A stretch of 42,570 nucleotides of DNA from Candidatus Phocaeicola excrementigallinarum (GTDB taxonomy: Bacteria; Bacteroidota; Bacteroidia; Bacteroidales; Bacteroidaceae), in assembly GCA_019120125.1 (NCBI GenBank), contig DWVR01000075.1, positions 1-42,570 of the forward strand. Direction: 5' to 3'. Positions 24,167-33,075 of the stretch are shown piece by piece. Position 1 is the first letter of the stretch. Each line of letters begins with the position of its first letter. The notes below the pieces were generated by a model. That model was not told the origin of the DNA, searched no databases, and saw only the letters and a program-made list of their open reading frames with translations. Made by a program: the position numbers and the translations under genes.

Positions 24167-26209
24167 TTACTTCACTTCGCTTCCCGGTTTCACTTCGCGC
24201 AGTACGGAAGTGACTGCCAGCGAGCCGTCGAAGTTCTCGGCACTGAGAATCATGCCTTCACTCACCAGACCGTTCTTGAACTGGCGTGGGGCAAGGTTGG
24301 CGATGAACAGTACCTGCTTGCCTACCAGCTCTTCCGGTTTGTAGTGCTGGGCGATGCCGCTTACGATGGTGCGGTTCTCCAGCCCGTCAGCAATCTTGAA
24401 CTTCAGCAGTTTCTTCATCTTGGGCACGTTTTCGCATTCCAATACCGTGCCGACACGGATATCCAGTTTGTCGAAGTCCTCGATGGATACGGTCGGTTTC
24501 ACCGGGTTGGCCTTGTAGTTGGCGGCCTCGTTCTCTTTTTTTGTGGCGAGCAGCTTGTCCACCTGTGCCTGGATGGTTTCGTCGTCAATCTTCTCGAACA
24601 ACAGTTCGGCCTTGTTCAGCACGTGTCCGGCTTCCAGCAAGTCGGTGCGTCCCAGTTGTTCCCAGCTGAAGCTTTCCATGTTGAGCATCTTGCGGAGCTT
24701 CTCGGAACTGAACGGCAGGAACGGTTCGAAAGCGATGGAGAGGTTGGCCACGAGCTGCAACGCGATGTGCAGGATGGTCGCCACACGGTCCATATCTGTC
24801 TTGGCCAGTTTCCACGGTTCGGTGTCGGCAAGATACTTGTTTCCGATACGTGCCAGATTCATCGCTTCCTTCTGCGCGTCGCGGAACTTGAACACGTCAA
24901 GCAGCTTCTCCACTTGTGCCTTCACGTCGGCGAACTCCTGCAAGGTGGCTTTGTCGTAGTCGTTCAGCTCTCCGCAGGCAGGCACCTTGCCTTCGAAATA
25001 TTTGTGGGTCAACACCAGCGCACGGTTCACGAAGTTGCCGTATACGGCTACCAGCTCGTTGTTGTTGCGTGCCTGGAAATCTTTCCATGTAAAGTCGTTG
25101 TCCTTGGTCTCCGGCGCGTTGGCGGTGAGTACATAGCGAAGCACATCCTGCTTGCCGGGGAAATCCTGAAGGTATTCGTGCAGCCATACCGCCCAGTTGC
25201 GTGAGGTGGAGATCTTGTCGCCCTCCAGATTCAGGAACTCGTTGGCCGGCACGTTGTCGGGCAGGATGTAGCTGCCTTCCGCCTTCAGCATGGCGGGGAA
25301 CACGATGCAGTGGAACACGATGTTGTCTTTTCCGATGAAGTGGACGAGGCGTGTCTCGGGGTCTTTCCACCATTTCTCCCATGAGTCGGGAAGCAGTTCC
25401 TTGGTGTTCGAAATATAGCCGATGGGCGCATCGAACCATACGTAGAGCACTTTGCCTTCGGCTCCTTCCACCGGAACAGGAATACCCCAGTCGAGGTCGC
25501 GGCTCACGGCACGCGGCTGCAGACCCATGTCAAGCCATGACTTGCACTGGCCGTACACGTTGGGCCGCCATTCCTTGTGGTCCTCCAGAATCCACTGGCG
25601 CAGCCATGCTTCATGCTTGTCGAGCGGCAGATACCAGTGGGTAGTCTCCTTCATTACCGGCTCGCTTCCGCTGATGGCGCTTTTCGGGTTGATCAGTTCA
25701 GTGGGCGAGAGTGTGGATCCGCATTTCTCGCACTGGTCGCCGTAGGCACCCTGGGCGTGGCATCGCGGACATTCGCCCGTGATGTAGCGGTCGGCAAGGA
25801 ATGTCTTTGCCTCTTCGTCATAATACTGCATGGAGGTCTTTTCTATGAACTCCCCTTTGTCGTACAGCTTGCGGAAGAAGTCGGAAGCCGTGTCGTGGTG
25901 TATCTTTGAAGATGTGCGTCCGTACACGTCGAACGAAATGCCGAACTCCTTGAATGAGTCGCGGATAAGTGTGTGGTAGCGGTCGACGATGTCCTGCGGT
26001 GTGCAGCCTTCCTTTTTTGCCCGGATGGTGATAGGCACTCCGTGTTCGTCAGATCCTCCGATGAATAGCACGTCCTCCTTTTTCAGGCGGAGATAGCGCA
26101 CGTAGATGTCAGCCGGCACGTAGACGCCTGCCAGATGGCCGATGTGTACCGGTCCGTTGGCGTAGGGCAATGCCGAGGTGACGGTTGTCCGTTTGAATGT
26201 CTTTTCCAT
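24167..26209 (-). CDS. metG: Methionyl-tRNA synthetase with C-terminal tRNA-binding domain
   Basis: A 680-aa class I synthetase that charges tRNA-Met and initiator tRNA in the cytosol. The HIGH motif is H22-I-G-H25 and the KMSKS loop reads KISTS (332-336). A zinc knuckle uses C147, C150, C160 and C163. The anticodon-binding helical domain follows, and the last about 100 residues (from [20 protein letters not shown]) are the Trbp111/EMAP-like dimerising tRNA-binding domain. Length is normal for the long bacterial form. Preceded by a TATCTTTG promoter element; the elongator-type tRNA-Met in this window is one of its substrates. Confidence 0.97.
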   Translation of the reverse strand: MEKTFKRTTVTSALPYANGPVHIGHLAGVYVPADIYVRYLRLKKEDVLFIGGSDEHGVPITIRAKKEGCTPQDIVDRYHTLIRDSFKEFGISFDVYGRTSSKIHHDTASDFFRKLYDKGEFIEKTSMQYYDEEAKTFLADRYITGECPRCHAQGAYGDQCEKCGSTLSPTELINPKSAISGSEPVMKETTHWYLPLDKHEAWLRQWILEDHKEWRPNVYGQCKSWLDMGLQPRAVSRDLDWGIPVPVEGAEGKVLYVWFDAPIGYISNTKELLPDSWEKWWKDPETRLVHFIGKDNIVFHCIVFPAMLKAEGSYILPDNVPANEFLNLEGDKISTSRNWAVWLHEYLQDFPGKQDVLRYVLTANAPETKDNDFTWKDFQARNNNELVAVYGNFVNRALVLTHKYFEGKVPACGELNDYDKATLQEFADVKAQVEKLLDVFKFRDAQKEAMNLARIGNKYLADTEPWKLAKTDMDRVATILHIALQLVANLSIAFEPFLPFSSEKLRKMLNMESFSWEQLGRTDLLEAGHVLNKAELLFEKIDDETIQAQVDKLLATKKENEAANYKANPVKPTVSIEDFDKLDIRVGTVLECENVPKMKKLLKFKIADGLENRTIVSGIAQHYKPEELVGKQVLFIANLAPRQFKNGLVSEGMILSAENFDGSLAVTSVLREVKPGSEVK

Positions 26210-26248
26210 ATCTTATATTGTTTCCTTTTTGATGCGGTTATTGCTTTG

Positions 26249-26256
26249 CAAAGATA
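26249..26256 (-). promoter_or_regulatory. -7 element for metG
   Basis: The minus strand reads TATCTTTG, an exact TAnnTTTG match. It gives a leader of about 35 nt containing AAGGAAA before the ATG at 26209. The -33 region is only T-rich. No room for a riboswitch or T-box. Confidence 0.5.
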
Positions 26257-26273
26257 CGGATTATATTTTGAAA

Positions 26274-26302
26274 ATTGAACGTGGAGGTGCAAAGGTGCGG
26301 AG
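26274..26302. repeat. Diverged half copy of the 29-nt repeat found after mnmA's start
   Basis: It begins ATTGAAC and matches 22 of 29 bases of the left arm of the inverted repeat at 28084-28112, all differences being transitions. No right arm is seen here, so it cannot fold like the complete copy. It lies just upstream of the metG promoter. Confidence 0.5.
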
Positions 26303-26671
26303 AATAATTTACGGGAATCGGAGCATTGAAAAGATTTCTTGGGTTTCGCTGAAAATCTTTATGTTCGGAGTGGCTTTTGTGTCATATTGTCAAAATGACA
26401 GTCCGGAAGGCTGAGAATCGTTTGTTTCGGCTGCAGGAAAGCCGTGTCGGATAATTCAGGATTCTCGGACGTTGTTCTGCAGACTTGGGTTTTTTGAATC
26501 TGACCTTTATATGTCTGTTTGGCGGGTGAATCGAGGCTTGAATGTGAAAAATATTTTCAATATAGGTTGTATGCTTTCTTTTTGTTGTCGTGTATTTTGC
26601 TTTCTTGCTGACCCTTCTGGTGGAGAAGAGGAGCCTTTTTCTTTGGAATAGATGTTTCTTGCATGTCTTTC
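26303..26671. other. Gene-free spacer between metG and mnmA
   Basis: About 370 nt with no supportable gene. Small palindromes are present, such as TGTCAAAATGACA near 26387-26400 and a CGGCT/AGCCG stem near 26428-26446. I see no RNA family that I recognise. A short ORF on either strand overlaps the neighbouring repeat and has repeat-driven Lys/Phe-rich composition, so I do not call it. Confidence 0.5.
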
Positions 26672-26761
26672 CTGAAACGCTTCGGCGTTTTTTTGTGGAT
26701 GCCGAAGCGTTTTCCCTGAAATATCAGGGCATTTTTCTTGAAATGTCCAGTCGTTTTTTTC
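26672..26761. repeat. Second four-unit hairpin repeat array
   Basis: ACGCTTCGGCGT (26677-26688) is followed by GCCGAAGCG (26701-26709), giving a CGCTTCGGC/GCCGAAGCG stem. Units 3 (AATATCAGGGCATTTTT) and 4 (AAATGTCCAGTCGTTTT) follow, ending in a T-run. Unit spacing and flanking GAAAnG...CGTTTT framework match the array at 3048-3140, while the stem sequence differs. It lies about 160 nt after the mnmA stop on the minus strand. The spacer from 26762 to 26919 shows nothing else. Confidence 0.7.
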
Positions 26762-26919
26762 GTCATGGCAGATTCTTCACCCCCTCTGCAAGGCATTCTG
26801 GATGGGGCTCCCGTTAGCATTTATTAAGAATCCGCTTCCGGATGAAGGAAAAAAGTGGACGGGTATGTTATCCGAAATCCGTTTATTCGGTTGTCAAGAC
26901 AAAAAATATCGTAAAACGG

Positions 26920-28056
26920 TTACATTTTGTCATCAGGCATCTGCATGCTTTCCGCCAGTTTCCTCACTCCCTGTTGGAAGGCGATGAAAGCCCCTCCCAG
27001 CACACGGTTGCCATCGTAGAACACGGCGGATTGCCCGGGGGTGATGGCCGATGCCTCTTCCAGAAACTTTACCAGCAGGTGTGAATCGTCAATCCGCGCA
27101 ATCCGGCATGGGATGGGACGGCTGCGGTAACGGATGCGTACCGACAGGTTCCGGCAGGAGAGCAGTTCCTCCATATCCACAGCATTCACATCCTCCACCA
27201 GCATGTATTCCGTTTGCAGCTGGTCGGCATCGCCCAGCATCACAGTGTTTTTTGCAGGGTTGATTTTCAACACGTACATCGGTTTGCCGAGCGCAATTTC
27301 CAGCCCCCTGCGCTGGCCGATGGTGTAGTAGGCGAAGCCTTTGTGTTGCCCCAGTTTGAGTCCTTTGCTGTCTACAAACCATCCCGGCCCGATCCGTTCG
27401 TCAATATCCGGGCAGTGCTCCTTCAGAAACTCCCTGTAGTCTTTGTCGATGAAACAGATTTCCATACTTTCCCCGCCTTTTGCTTTCGCTTCAAAACCTT
27501 TGGAAGCCAGATATTGGCGCACATCCGCCTTGGTCATTCCGCCGAGGGGAAACATCATCCGTTTCAGGATGTCCTGCGGAAGTTTCCATAAGAAATACGA
27601 CTGGTCCTTGGTCGGGTCATCGCCCGTCACAATATATCGGTGTCCGTTGATGTCCTCCAGCCGGCAATAGTGTCCTGTGGCAATCCAGGCACAGTTTGTC
27701 CGGTTCGCCCATTCGCAGAGGATGCGTTCCTTGAAAAGCGGGTTGCACATCACACACGGGTTCGGTGTCCGTCCGCGCATGTATTCGTCAATGAAGTGAC
27801 GGACAATCACGTCCTTGAATTCCTCGCGTACATCCGCCACATGATGTTCGATGCCCAGCCGTGCGGCAAGTGCCTGTGCTTCCAGTACCTCATCGGGCTG
27901 CTCTTGGCCGGGTGTGGAGAAATGGGAGGGAACGTCCCATGTGCGCATGGTCACTCCCACGACTTCATATCCTTGTTCCTGAAGCATGATGCACACTGAG
28001 GAGCTGTCGATTCCCCCGCTCATGCCTACCAATACTCGTCTTTCTTTTTCGGTCAT
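26920..28056 (-). CDS. mnmA: tRNA-specific 2-thiouridylase
   Basis: A 378-aa cytosolic enzyme that puts sulfur on C2 of U34 in tRNA-Lys, -Glu and -Gln. The PP-loop is SGGIDSS (13-19). The catalytic pair is C104 in VMCNPLF and C201 in EICFIDKD, at the spacing of E. coli C102/C199. TKDQSYFLW (149-157) is the usual tRNA-contact segment and the C-terminal beta-barrel ends in [18 protein letters not shown]. Bacteroides often carry more than one mnmA copy, so this may not be the only one. No promoter match directly upstream; the EFR1 gene lies 127 nt before it across an inverted repeat. Confidence 0.93.
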   Translation of the reverse strand: MTEKERRVLVGMSGGIDSSSVCIMLQEQGYEVVGVTMRTWDVPSHFSTPGQEQPDEVLEAQALAARLGIEHHVADVREEFKDVIVRHFIDEYMRGRTPNPCVMCNPLFKERILCEWANRTNCAWIATGHYCRLEDINGHRYIVTGDDPTKDQSYFLWKLPQDILKRMMFPLGGMTKADVRQYLASKGFEAKAKGGESMEICFIDKDYREFLKEHCPDIDERIGPGWFVDSKGLKLGQHKGFAYYTIGQRRGLEIALGKPMYVLKINPAKNTVMLGDADQLQTEYMLVEDVNAVDMEELLSCRNLSVRIRYRSRPIPCRIARIDDSHLLVKFLEEASAITPGQSAVFYDGNRVLGGAFIAFQQGVRKLAESMQMPDDKM

Positions 28057-28083
28057 AGTTTATGATGGAATTTATATGTCTGG

Positions 28084-28173
28084 ATTGAACACGGAGGCGC
28101 AGAGGCACAGAGTTTTTTGAGTGGTATTTATGCTCAGATTGGTTCTCTGTGTCTTTGCGGCTCTGTGTTCAAT
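28084..28173. repeat. Large imperfect inverted repeat (29-nt arms) between EFR1 and mnmA
   Basis: Left arm 28084-28112 starts ATTGAACACGGAGG; right arm 28145-28173 ends TGTGTTCAAT. Twenty-five of 29 positions pair across a 32-nt loop. The loop contains TTTTTTGAG. It fills most of the gap between the EFR1 stop (28184) and the mnmA start (28056), so it may act as a terminator or processing site between them. A diverged half copy is at 26274-26302. Confidence 0.7.
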
Positions 28174-28183
28174 GGATAAAACG

Positions 28184-28966
28184 TTAGAAGAACAGTTCCG
28201 GTTCCCGGCGTGTGCTGAATTTTTCATGGAGGATGGCGGCAAACGGGCTGTAGAACACCCTTGCGCGGTTGGGGCAGGCTTTCACGCAGGCACAGCATTT
28301 GATGCAGCGGTTCACCTCTGTTTCAATGCGTTCCCTGTCGTCGCTGATGTGGATGGCATGGGTGGGGCATACCTCAATGCATTCACCACAGACAAAACAG
28401 TTCTCGTTGCAGGTGGGGCAGGCCGGTTGGGAAGGAGGCAAGGTCTTGTAAGGGATGTTGCCTTTCACGTGCAGCTCTTCTGCCAGTCCGACTTCTTGCC
28501 ATTTTCTCAGGCTTTCGCTTCCGAACAGGCGGGCTTTCTGCAGGTCTGCCTCGTCCGGCCGTCCTTCCGCGATGGGCAGTTCCGGCGTACTGAAGCTGTG
28601 TTCTCCGACGAATGCGCCTCCGGCCAAAGGGATGAATCCCAAGGAGGCGGCCACGTCACGCAGTTCGATCAACGCGTCCTCATAGTCCCGGTTTCCGTAG
28701 ACTACCGCAAGGATGGCGGGAGAGCCGTTGCCTTTCAGCCGTCTCATGCGTTGCAGAGCGGCGGGCGCTACTCTTCCTCCATAGACGGGAGCGGCCAATA
28801 CGGTCAGTTCGTCATGAATGTCGATAGGAGAGGTTTCCTCATCCAGAGTCAGGTCAGTCTCTATTCTCCGTGGCATGCCGATGCCTTCACCGATGGCGCG
28901 GGCTATTTTTTCCGATGTGTGTGTCGGTGAGAAATAAACGATTCGGGTGGTAGTCAATGTATTCAT
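28184..28966 (-). CDS. EFR1-family flavodoxin plus two [4Fe-4S] ferredoxin protein
   Basis: A 260-aa cytosolic electron carrier from the ATG at 28966 (MNTLTTTRIVYFSPTHTSEK); the open frame continues upstream to 29008 but relatives start here. The N-terminal flavodoxin-like half has the FMN phosphate loop SPTHT (13-17) and AAPVYGGRVAP (58-68). Two ferredoxin motifs follow: C190-x2-C193-x2-C196-x3-C200-P and C221-x2-C224-x2-C227-x3-C231-P. An extra CPTC (183-186) just before the first cluster is not part of the standard motif. The family pairs FMN with two iron-sulfur clusters for low-potential electron transfer in anaerobes; the partner enzyme is unknown and none is encoded beside it. Confidence 0.87.
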   Translation of the reverse strand: MNTLTTTRIVYFSPTHTSEKIARAIGEGIGMPRRIETDLTLDEETSPIDIHDELTVLAAPVYGGRVAPAALQRMRRLKGNGSPAILAVVYGNRDYEDALIELRDVAASLGFIPLAGGAFVGEHSFSTPELPIAEGRPDEADLQKARLFGSESLRKWQEVGLAEELHVKGNIPYKTLPPSQPACPTCNENCFVCGECIEVCPTHAIHISDDRERIETEVNRCIKCCACVKACPNRARVFYSPFAAILHEKFSTRREPELFF

Positions 28967-28994
28967 AAAGTCAGTTGTCTTTTGCTTCTGCGAA

Positions 28995-29002
28995 CAAATA
29001 TA
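28995..29002 (-). promoter_or_regulatory. -7 element for the EFR1 gene
   Basis: The minus strand reads TATATTTG, an exact match, 29 nt before the ATG at 28966. No -33 TTG is evident. It is divergent from the ruvB element at 29036-29043. Confidence 0.45.
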
Positions 29003-29035
29003 CAACAATCCTTCTTTTTTCTTCGTAGATATTCT

Positions 29036-29043
29036 TAATTTTG
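29036..29043 (+). promoter_or_regulatory. -7 element for ruvB
   Basis: TAATTTTG matches the consensus, with a T-run at 29015-29020 in the -33 position; it lies 23 nt before the ruvB ATG. Confidence 0.5.
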
Positions 29044-29066
29044 CATGAGTTTATATCGAGAAATGA

Positions 29067-30092
29067 ATGGAAGAACAGTTTGATATACGTGACTATAAGC
29101 CATCCGGAAAGGAACGTGATTTCGAGAATGCCTTGCGTCCGCTCCAGTTCGAGGACTTCAGCGGGCAGGATAAGGTGGTCGACAATCTGCGTATTTTCGT
29201 GAAGGCGGCGCGCCTGCGTGCGGAAGCGTTGGACCATGTATTGCTTCATGGCCCTCCCGGATTAGGAAAGACTACATTGAGCAACATCATCGCCAATGAA
29301 TTGGGCGTGGGGTTCAAGGTCACTTCCGGTCCTGTACTCGACAAGCCCGGAGACTTGGCCGGAGTGCTGACCAGTCTTGAGCCGAATGATGTGCTCTTTA
29401 TCGACGAGATACATCGCTTGAGTCCGGTGGTGGAGGAGTATCTTTATTCTGCCATGGAGGACTACCGCATCGATATCATGATTGACAAAGGGCCTTCGGC
29501 GCGGAGTATCCAGATAGATCTGAACCCGTTCACTTTAGTCGGGGCTACCACCCGCAGCGGTTTGCTGACGGCTCCTCTCCGCGCCCGTTTCGGCATCAAT
29601 CTTCATCTGGAATATTACGACGATTCGGTGCTGGCACGCATTATCTTGCGCTCTGCCGGCATTTTGGGAGTGCCTTGCGATGTAGATGCGGCAGAAGAAA
29701 TCGCTTCCCGGAGCCGTGGTACGCCCCGTATCGCCAATGCTTTGCTGAGGCGTGTGCGTGATTTCGCCCAGGTGAAAGGAACCGGACGCATTGATGTGGA
29801 AATCGCACGTTATGCGCTGGAAGCGTTGAACATCGACCGTTACGGACTGGATGAGATAGACAACAAGATACTCTGTACGATTATCGACAAGTTCAAGGGA
29901 GGGCCTGTGGGACTGACCACCATTGCTACGGCTTTGGGAGAAGATCCCGGTACATTGGAGGAAGTGTATGAACCTTTCCTTATCAAAGAAGGTTTTATCA
30001 AGCGTACTCCCCGTGGACGGGAAGTGACCGATCTGGCGTACAGACATCTTGGAAAGAACAAGTATACAATTGAACAGACTTTATTTGATTGA
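29067..30092 (+). CDS. ruvB: Holliday junction branch-migration helicase
   Basis: A 341-aa AAA+ motor of the RuvAB complex. Walker A is GPPGLGKTT (62-70), Walker B FIDEIHRL (111-118), with sensor I in LVGATTRSG and the arginine finger region in APLRARFG. The C-terminal winged helix ([20 protein letters not shown]) binds DNA. Length is normal. Branch migration with RuvA serves recombinational repair; ruvA and ruvC are not nearby. The next gene starts 8 nt after its stop, so ruvB shares a transcript with a flippase-like gene and a DUF389 gene, which have no evident link to repair. Confidence 0.97.
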   Translation: MEEQFDIRDYKPSGKERDFENALRPLQFEDFSGQDKVVDNLRIFVKAARLRAEALDHVLLHGPPGLGKTTLSNIIANELGVGFKVTSGPVLDKPGDLAGVLTSLEPNDVLFIDEIHRLSPVVEEYLYSAMEDYRIDIMIDKGPSARSIQIDLNPFTLVGATTRSGLLTAPLRARFGINLHLEYYDDSVLARIILRSAGILGVPCDVDAAEEIASRSRGTPRIANALLRRVRDFAQVKGTGRIDVEIARYALEALNIDRYGLDEIDNKILCTIIDKFKGGPVGLTTIATALGEDPGTLEEVYEPFLIKEGFIKRTPRGREVTDLAYRHLGKNKYTIEQTLFD

Positions 30093-30100
30093 ATAAGCTT

Positions 30101-31591
30101 ATGGCTGGAATGAAATCATTGGTGAAGGATACCGCCATCTATGGAGTGAGCAGTATTTTGGGGCGGTTCCTGAACTATCTTCTGGTGCCTCTTTATACGG
30201 GTGTGCTTCCGGCAGCCTCCGGCGGATATGGAGTGGTGTCGAATGTGTATGCCTATACGGCTCTGATATTGGTGTTGCTGACTTTCGGGATGGAAACGGG
30301 ATTTTTCCGTTTTGCCAACAAGAAGGACGAGCAGCCTGAGACGGTGTATGCCAACTCGTTGCTGTTTGTCGGCGGATTGTCGCTGTTGTTCGTGGTGGTG
30401 TGCATGATATTCCTGCATCCGGTTTCCTCTTTGCTTGAATACCCCGACCATCCTGACTATGTGGGGATGATGGTGGTGGTGGTGGCACTCGATGCGTTCC
30501 AGTGCATCCCGTTCGCGTACTTGCGCTACAAGAAACGTCCGATAAAGTTCGCAGGCATCAAGCTTTTCAATATCATCGGGAATATCCTGCTGAACCTTTT
30601 TTTCCTGTTGCTTTGTCCGTGGCTCGACACGCATGCCCCGGGTACGGTATCGTGGTTCTATCGCCCTGACTATCTTGTGGGATATATCTTCGTGTCAAAC
30701 CTTATCATGTCGGCTGTCCAGATGTTTTTCTTCATTCCTGAGCTTCGGGGATTTTCCTACCGTGTGGACTGGACATTGATGAAGCGTATGGTCAGCTATT
30801 CGTTTCCGATTCTGATATTCGGAGTGGTGGGCATCCTCAACCAGACAGTAGACAAGATGATTTACCCTTTCTTGTTCGATGACCGTCAGGAAGGGTTGGT
30901 TCAGTTGGGTATTTACAGTGCGACAAGTAAGGTGGCGTTGATTATGGCGGTGTTCACCCAGGCTTTCCGTTATGCCTATGAGCCTTTTGTGTTCGGCAAG
31001 AATAAGGAAGGGGATAACCGGGCGATGTATGCCGCCGCGATGAAGTATTTCTTTATTTTCTCGCTTCTTGCTTTCCTGGCTGTGATGGGCTATATGGATT
31101 TGTTGAAATATATGGTGGCCCGTGATTATTGGGAAGGACTGAGTGTGGTGGCCATTGTGATGGGAGCGGAGATTTTCAAAGGAATCTATTTCAACCTTTC
31201 TTTCTGGTATAAGTTGACCGATGAGACCCAATGGGGGGCTTATTTCTCACTGATTGGCTGTGCGGTGATACTGGCGTTGAATATTTGGCTGGTGCCGATG
31301 TATGGTTATGTGGCTTCCGCTTGGGCTTCCGTGGCGGGTTATGGCGTGATAACCATTTTGTCGTTCATCATCGGTCAGAAGAAATATCCGGTCAGCTATC
31401 CGTTGAAAGAAATGACTGTCTATCTGTTGTTGGCGGCAGTCTTGTTCATGCTTCTGCTGGTGGTAGATATTGAGAGTGTTGTGTGGAGGTTGCTGTTCCA
31501 TACAGTGCTGATTCTGATATTTGTGGCTTATATCGTATGGAGAGACCTGCCGTTGAGGTCGATACCGTTTATCGGCCGTTTCTTCAGATAA
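30101..31591 (+). CDS. MOP-superfamily polysaccharide/lipid flippase-like protein
   Basis: A 496-aa membrane protein from the ATG at 30101 (MAGMKSLVKDTAIYG); a TTG at 30089 and an ATG at 30110 are alternatives. About fourteen helices. Features include SSILGRFLNYLLVPLYTGVL at the N-terminus and the C-terminal IWLVPMYGYVASAWASVAGY seen in Wzx and MurJ relatives. It should move a lipid-linked sugar or a related lipid across the inner membrane, but no glycosyltransferase is adjacent, so the substrate is open. It is distinct in sequence from the flippase at 22615-24069. Located 8 nt after ruvB and 27 nt before the DUF389 gene. Confidence 0.85.
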   Translation: MAGMKSLVKDTAIYGVSSILGRFLNYLLVPLYTGVLPAASGGYGVVSNVYAYTALILVLLTFGMETGFFRFANKKDEQPETVYANSLLFVGGLSLLFVVVCMIFLHPVSSLLEYPDHPDYVGMMVVVVALDAFQCIPFAYLRYKKRPIKFAGIKLFNIIGNILLNLFFLLLCPWLDTHAPGTVSWFYRPDYLVGYIFVSNLIMSAVQMFFFIPELRGFSYRVDWTLMKRMVSYSFPILIFGVVGILNQTVDKMIYPFLFDDRQEGLVQLGIYSATSKVALIMAVFTQAFRYAYEPFVFGKNKEGDNRAMYAAAMKYFFIFSLLAFLAVMGYMDLLKYMVARDYWEGLSVVAIVMGAEIFKGIYFNLSFWYKLTDETQWGAYFSLIGCAVILALNIWLVPMYGYVASAWASVAGYGVITILSFIIGQKKYPVSYPLKEMTVYLLLAAVLFMLLLVVDIESVVWRLLFHTVLILIFVAYIVWRDLPLRSIPFIGRFFR

Positions 31592-31618
31592 GTAGGGAAA
31601 TTTTCAAACTCAAGAGAT

Positions 31619-32974
31619 ATGAAAACGGAAAACAAACGGAATTTCCTGATCCGGAGGTTCTTGAAAGAATATCTGGATCTGCGCCGGAGCAAAGAAGACG
31701 AGCAGGTGACTGTGGAGTACATCCGGAATGGAGTGGAGTTTAAGGGTACGAATCTATGGATCTTGATTTTCGCCACGCTTATCGCTTCTTTGGGCCTGAA
31801 TGTCAATTCCACGGCGGTGATTATCGGGGCTATGCTGATTTCTCCGTTGATGGGTCCTACGATGGGTATCGGACTTTCCATCGGTCTCAACGATTTCGAG
31901 CTGATGAAACGTTCGTTGAAGAGCTATGCGGTGACTACTTTGTTCAGTGTGGTGGCGGCCACCCTTTATTTCCTGTTCACTCCTCTTGATGAGGTACAGT
32001 CGGAACTGCTGGCACGTACCTCGCCTACCATCTACGACGTGCTCATCGCATTGATTGGCGGTCTTGCCGGTATTGTGGCATTGGCCACGAAAGAGAAGGG
32101 AAATGTCATTCCGGGTGCGGCAATCGCTACGGCCCTGATGCCTCCGCTCTGTACGGCCGGTTTCGGACTGGCCACGGGCAATCTGCTGTATTTCCTCGGC
32201 GCGTTCTATTTGTATTTCATCAATTCCGTGTTCATCAGTCTGGCCACTTATATCGGTGTGCGTGTGATGCATTTTGAACGGAAGCAGTTTGTCGACAAGG
32301 AGAGAGAGCGGATGGTCAAGAGATATATTGTGTGGATTACCATCGCCACCATGTGTCCAGCAGTCTATCTTACCTACAATATTGTCCGGGAGACTCTTTA
32401 CCAGACTTCTGCCAATCGTTTTATCACTCAGGAACTTCAGTTTCCGGATTCGCAGATATTGAACCGTGACATTTCGTACGACAAGCATGAGATACGCGTG
32501 GTGTTGGTGGGTAAGGAAATTCCTGAGTCTCAGATAGCTGAGGCCAGGAGCAGAATGGGAGAATATAATCTGGACGAGACCAAGCTGGTTGTTTTTCAGG
32601 GTGTAGGCAACAGCAGTGCGGTCGATATCAGTAACATCAAGTCTATGGTGATGGAAGACTTCTACCACAACAGTGAGCGTCAGCTGACCGTTCAGAAAGC
32701 CGAGCTTGATTCTTTGCGTCAGGCATTGAATGACTTCAGCGGTTCCCAGGTGAACATGCGGATGGGGCAGGAGATGAAAGTGTTGTTTCCGATGGTGAAG
32801 ACAATCTCAATATCCAAGAGTCTTCAGCTGGAGGTGGACAGTGTCCGGATGGATACGGTCACGTTTGCTATAATCGGATGTACACATGAGCCGTCCAAAC
32901 AGGAAAAGGATAAAATGTTCAATTGGCTGAAAGCACGTACGGGTACGTCAAAAGTGCATCTGATTGTAGAGTAA
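31619..32974 (+). CDS. DUF389 (TIGR00341-like) membrane protein
   Basis: A 451-aa protein with a basic cytosolic N-terminus (MKTENKRNFLIRRFLKEYLD) and about six helices between 45 and 260. It contains the conserved SLGLNVNSTAVIIGAMLISPLMGP (about 57-81) and PGAAIATALMPPLCTAGFGL (about 164-183) that mark the DUF389 family. The C-terminal 190 residues are a soluble domain with a coiled-coil-like piece around VQKAELDSLRQALNDF. Function of the family is unknown. Third gene of the ruvB operon; a strong hairpin follows its stop. Confidence 0.88.
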   Translation: MKTENKRNFLIRRFLKEYLDLRRSKEDEQVTVEYIRNGVEFKGTNLWILIFATLIASLGLNVNSTAVIIGAMLISPLMGPTMGIGLSIGLNDFELMKRSLKSYAVTTLFSVVAATLYFLFTPLDEVQSELLARTSPTIYDVLIALIGGLAGIVALATKEKGNVIPGAAIATALMPPLCTAGFGLATGNLLYFLGAFYLYFINSVFISLATYIGVRVMHFERKQFVDKERERMVKRYIVWITIATMCPAVYLTYNIVRETLYQTSANRFITQELQFPDSQILNRDISYDKHEIRVVLVGKEIPESQIAEARSRMGEYNLDETKLVVFQGVGNSSAVDISNIKSMVMEDFYHNSERQLTVQKAELDSLRQALNDFSGSQVNMRMGQEMKVLFPMVKTISISKSLQLEVDSVRMDTVTFAIIGCTHEPSKQEKDKMFNWLKARTGTSKVHLIVE

Positions 32975-32993
32975 TGCCTGTCGGAATATTAAG

Positions 32994-33036
32994 AAAGGGT
33001 GTCTATGCGGTAATCAGATTCGCATTGACACCCTTT
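32994..33036. terminator. Bidirectional hairpin terminator between DUF389 and DEAD-box genes
   Basis: AAAGGGTGTC (32994-33003) and GACACCCTTT (33027-33036) pair perfectly, and ATGCG/CGCAT extends the stem inward. The stem-loop sits between two convergent genes. T-runs flank it only weakly, but position and stem strength support termination. Confidence 0.75.
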
Positions 33037-33075
33037 GCTTTGCCTTCGGATGATGAAGGCCGGATTTATGACTCT

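Noticed and set aside
26557..26820. Small Lys-rich minus-strand protein of 87 codons
   Set aside because: It spans the hairpin array, its composition follows from the repeat units, and there is no promoter or conserved feature.
28121..28930. 269-codon plus-strand open frame opposite the EFR1 gene
   Set aside because: It is antisense to conserved ferredoxin motifs and starts within the inverted repeat; the translation has no recognisable domain.
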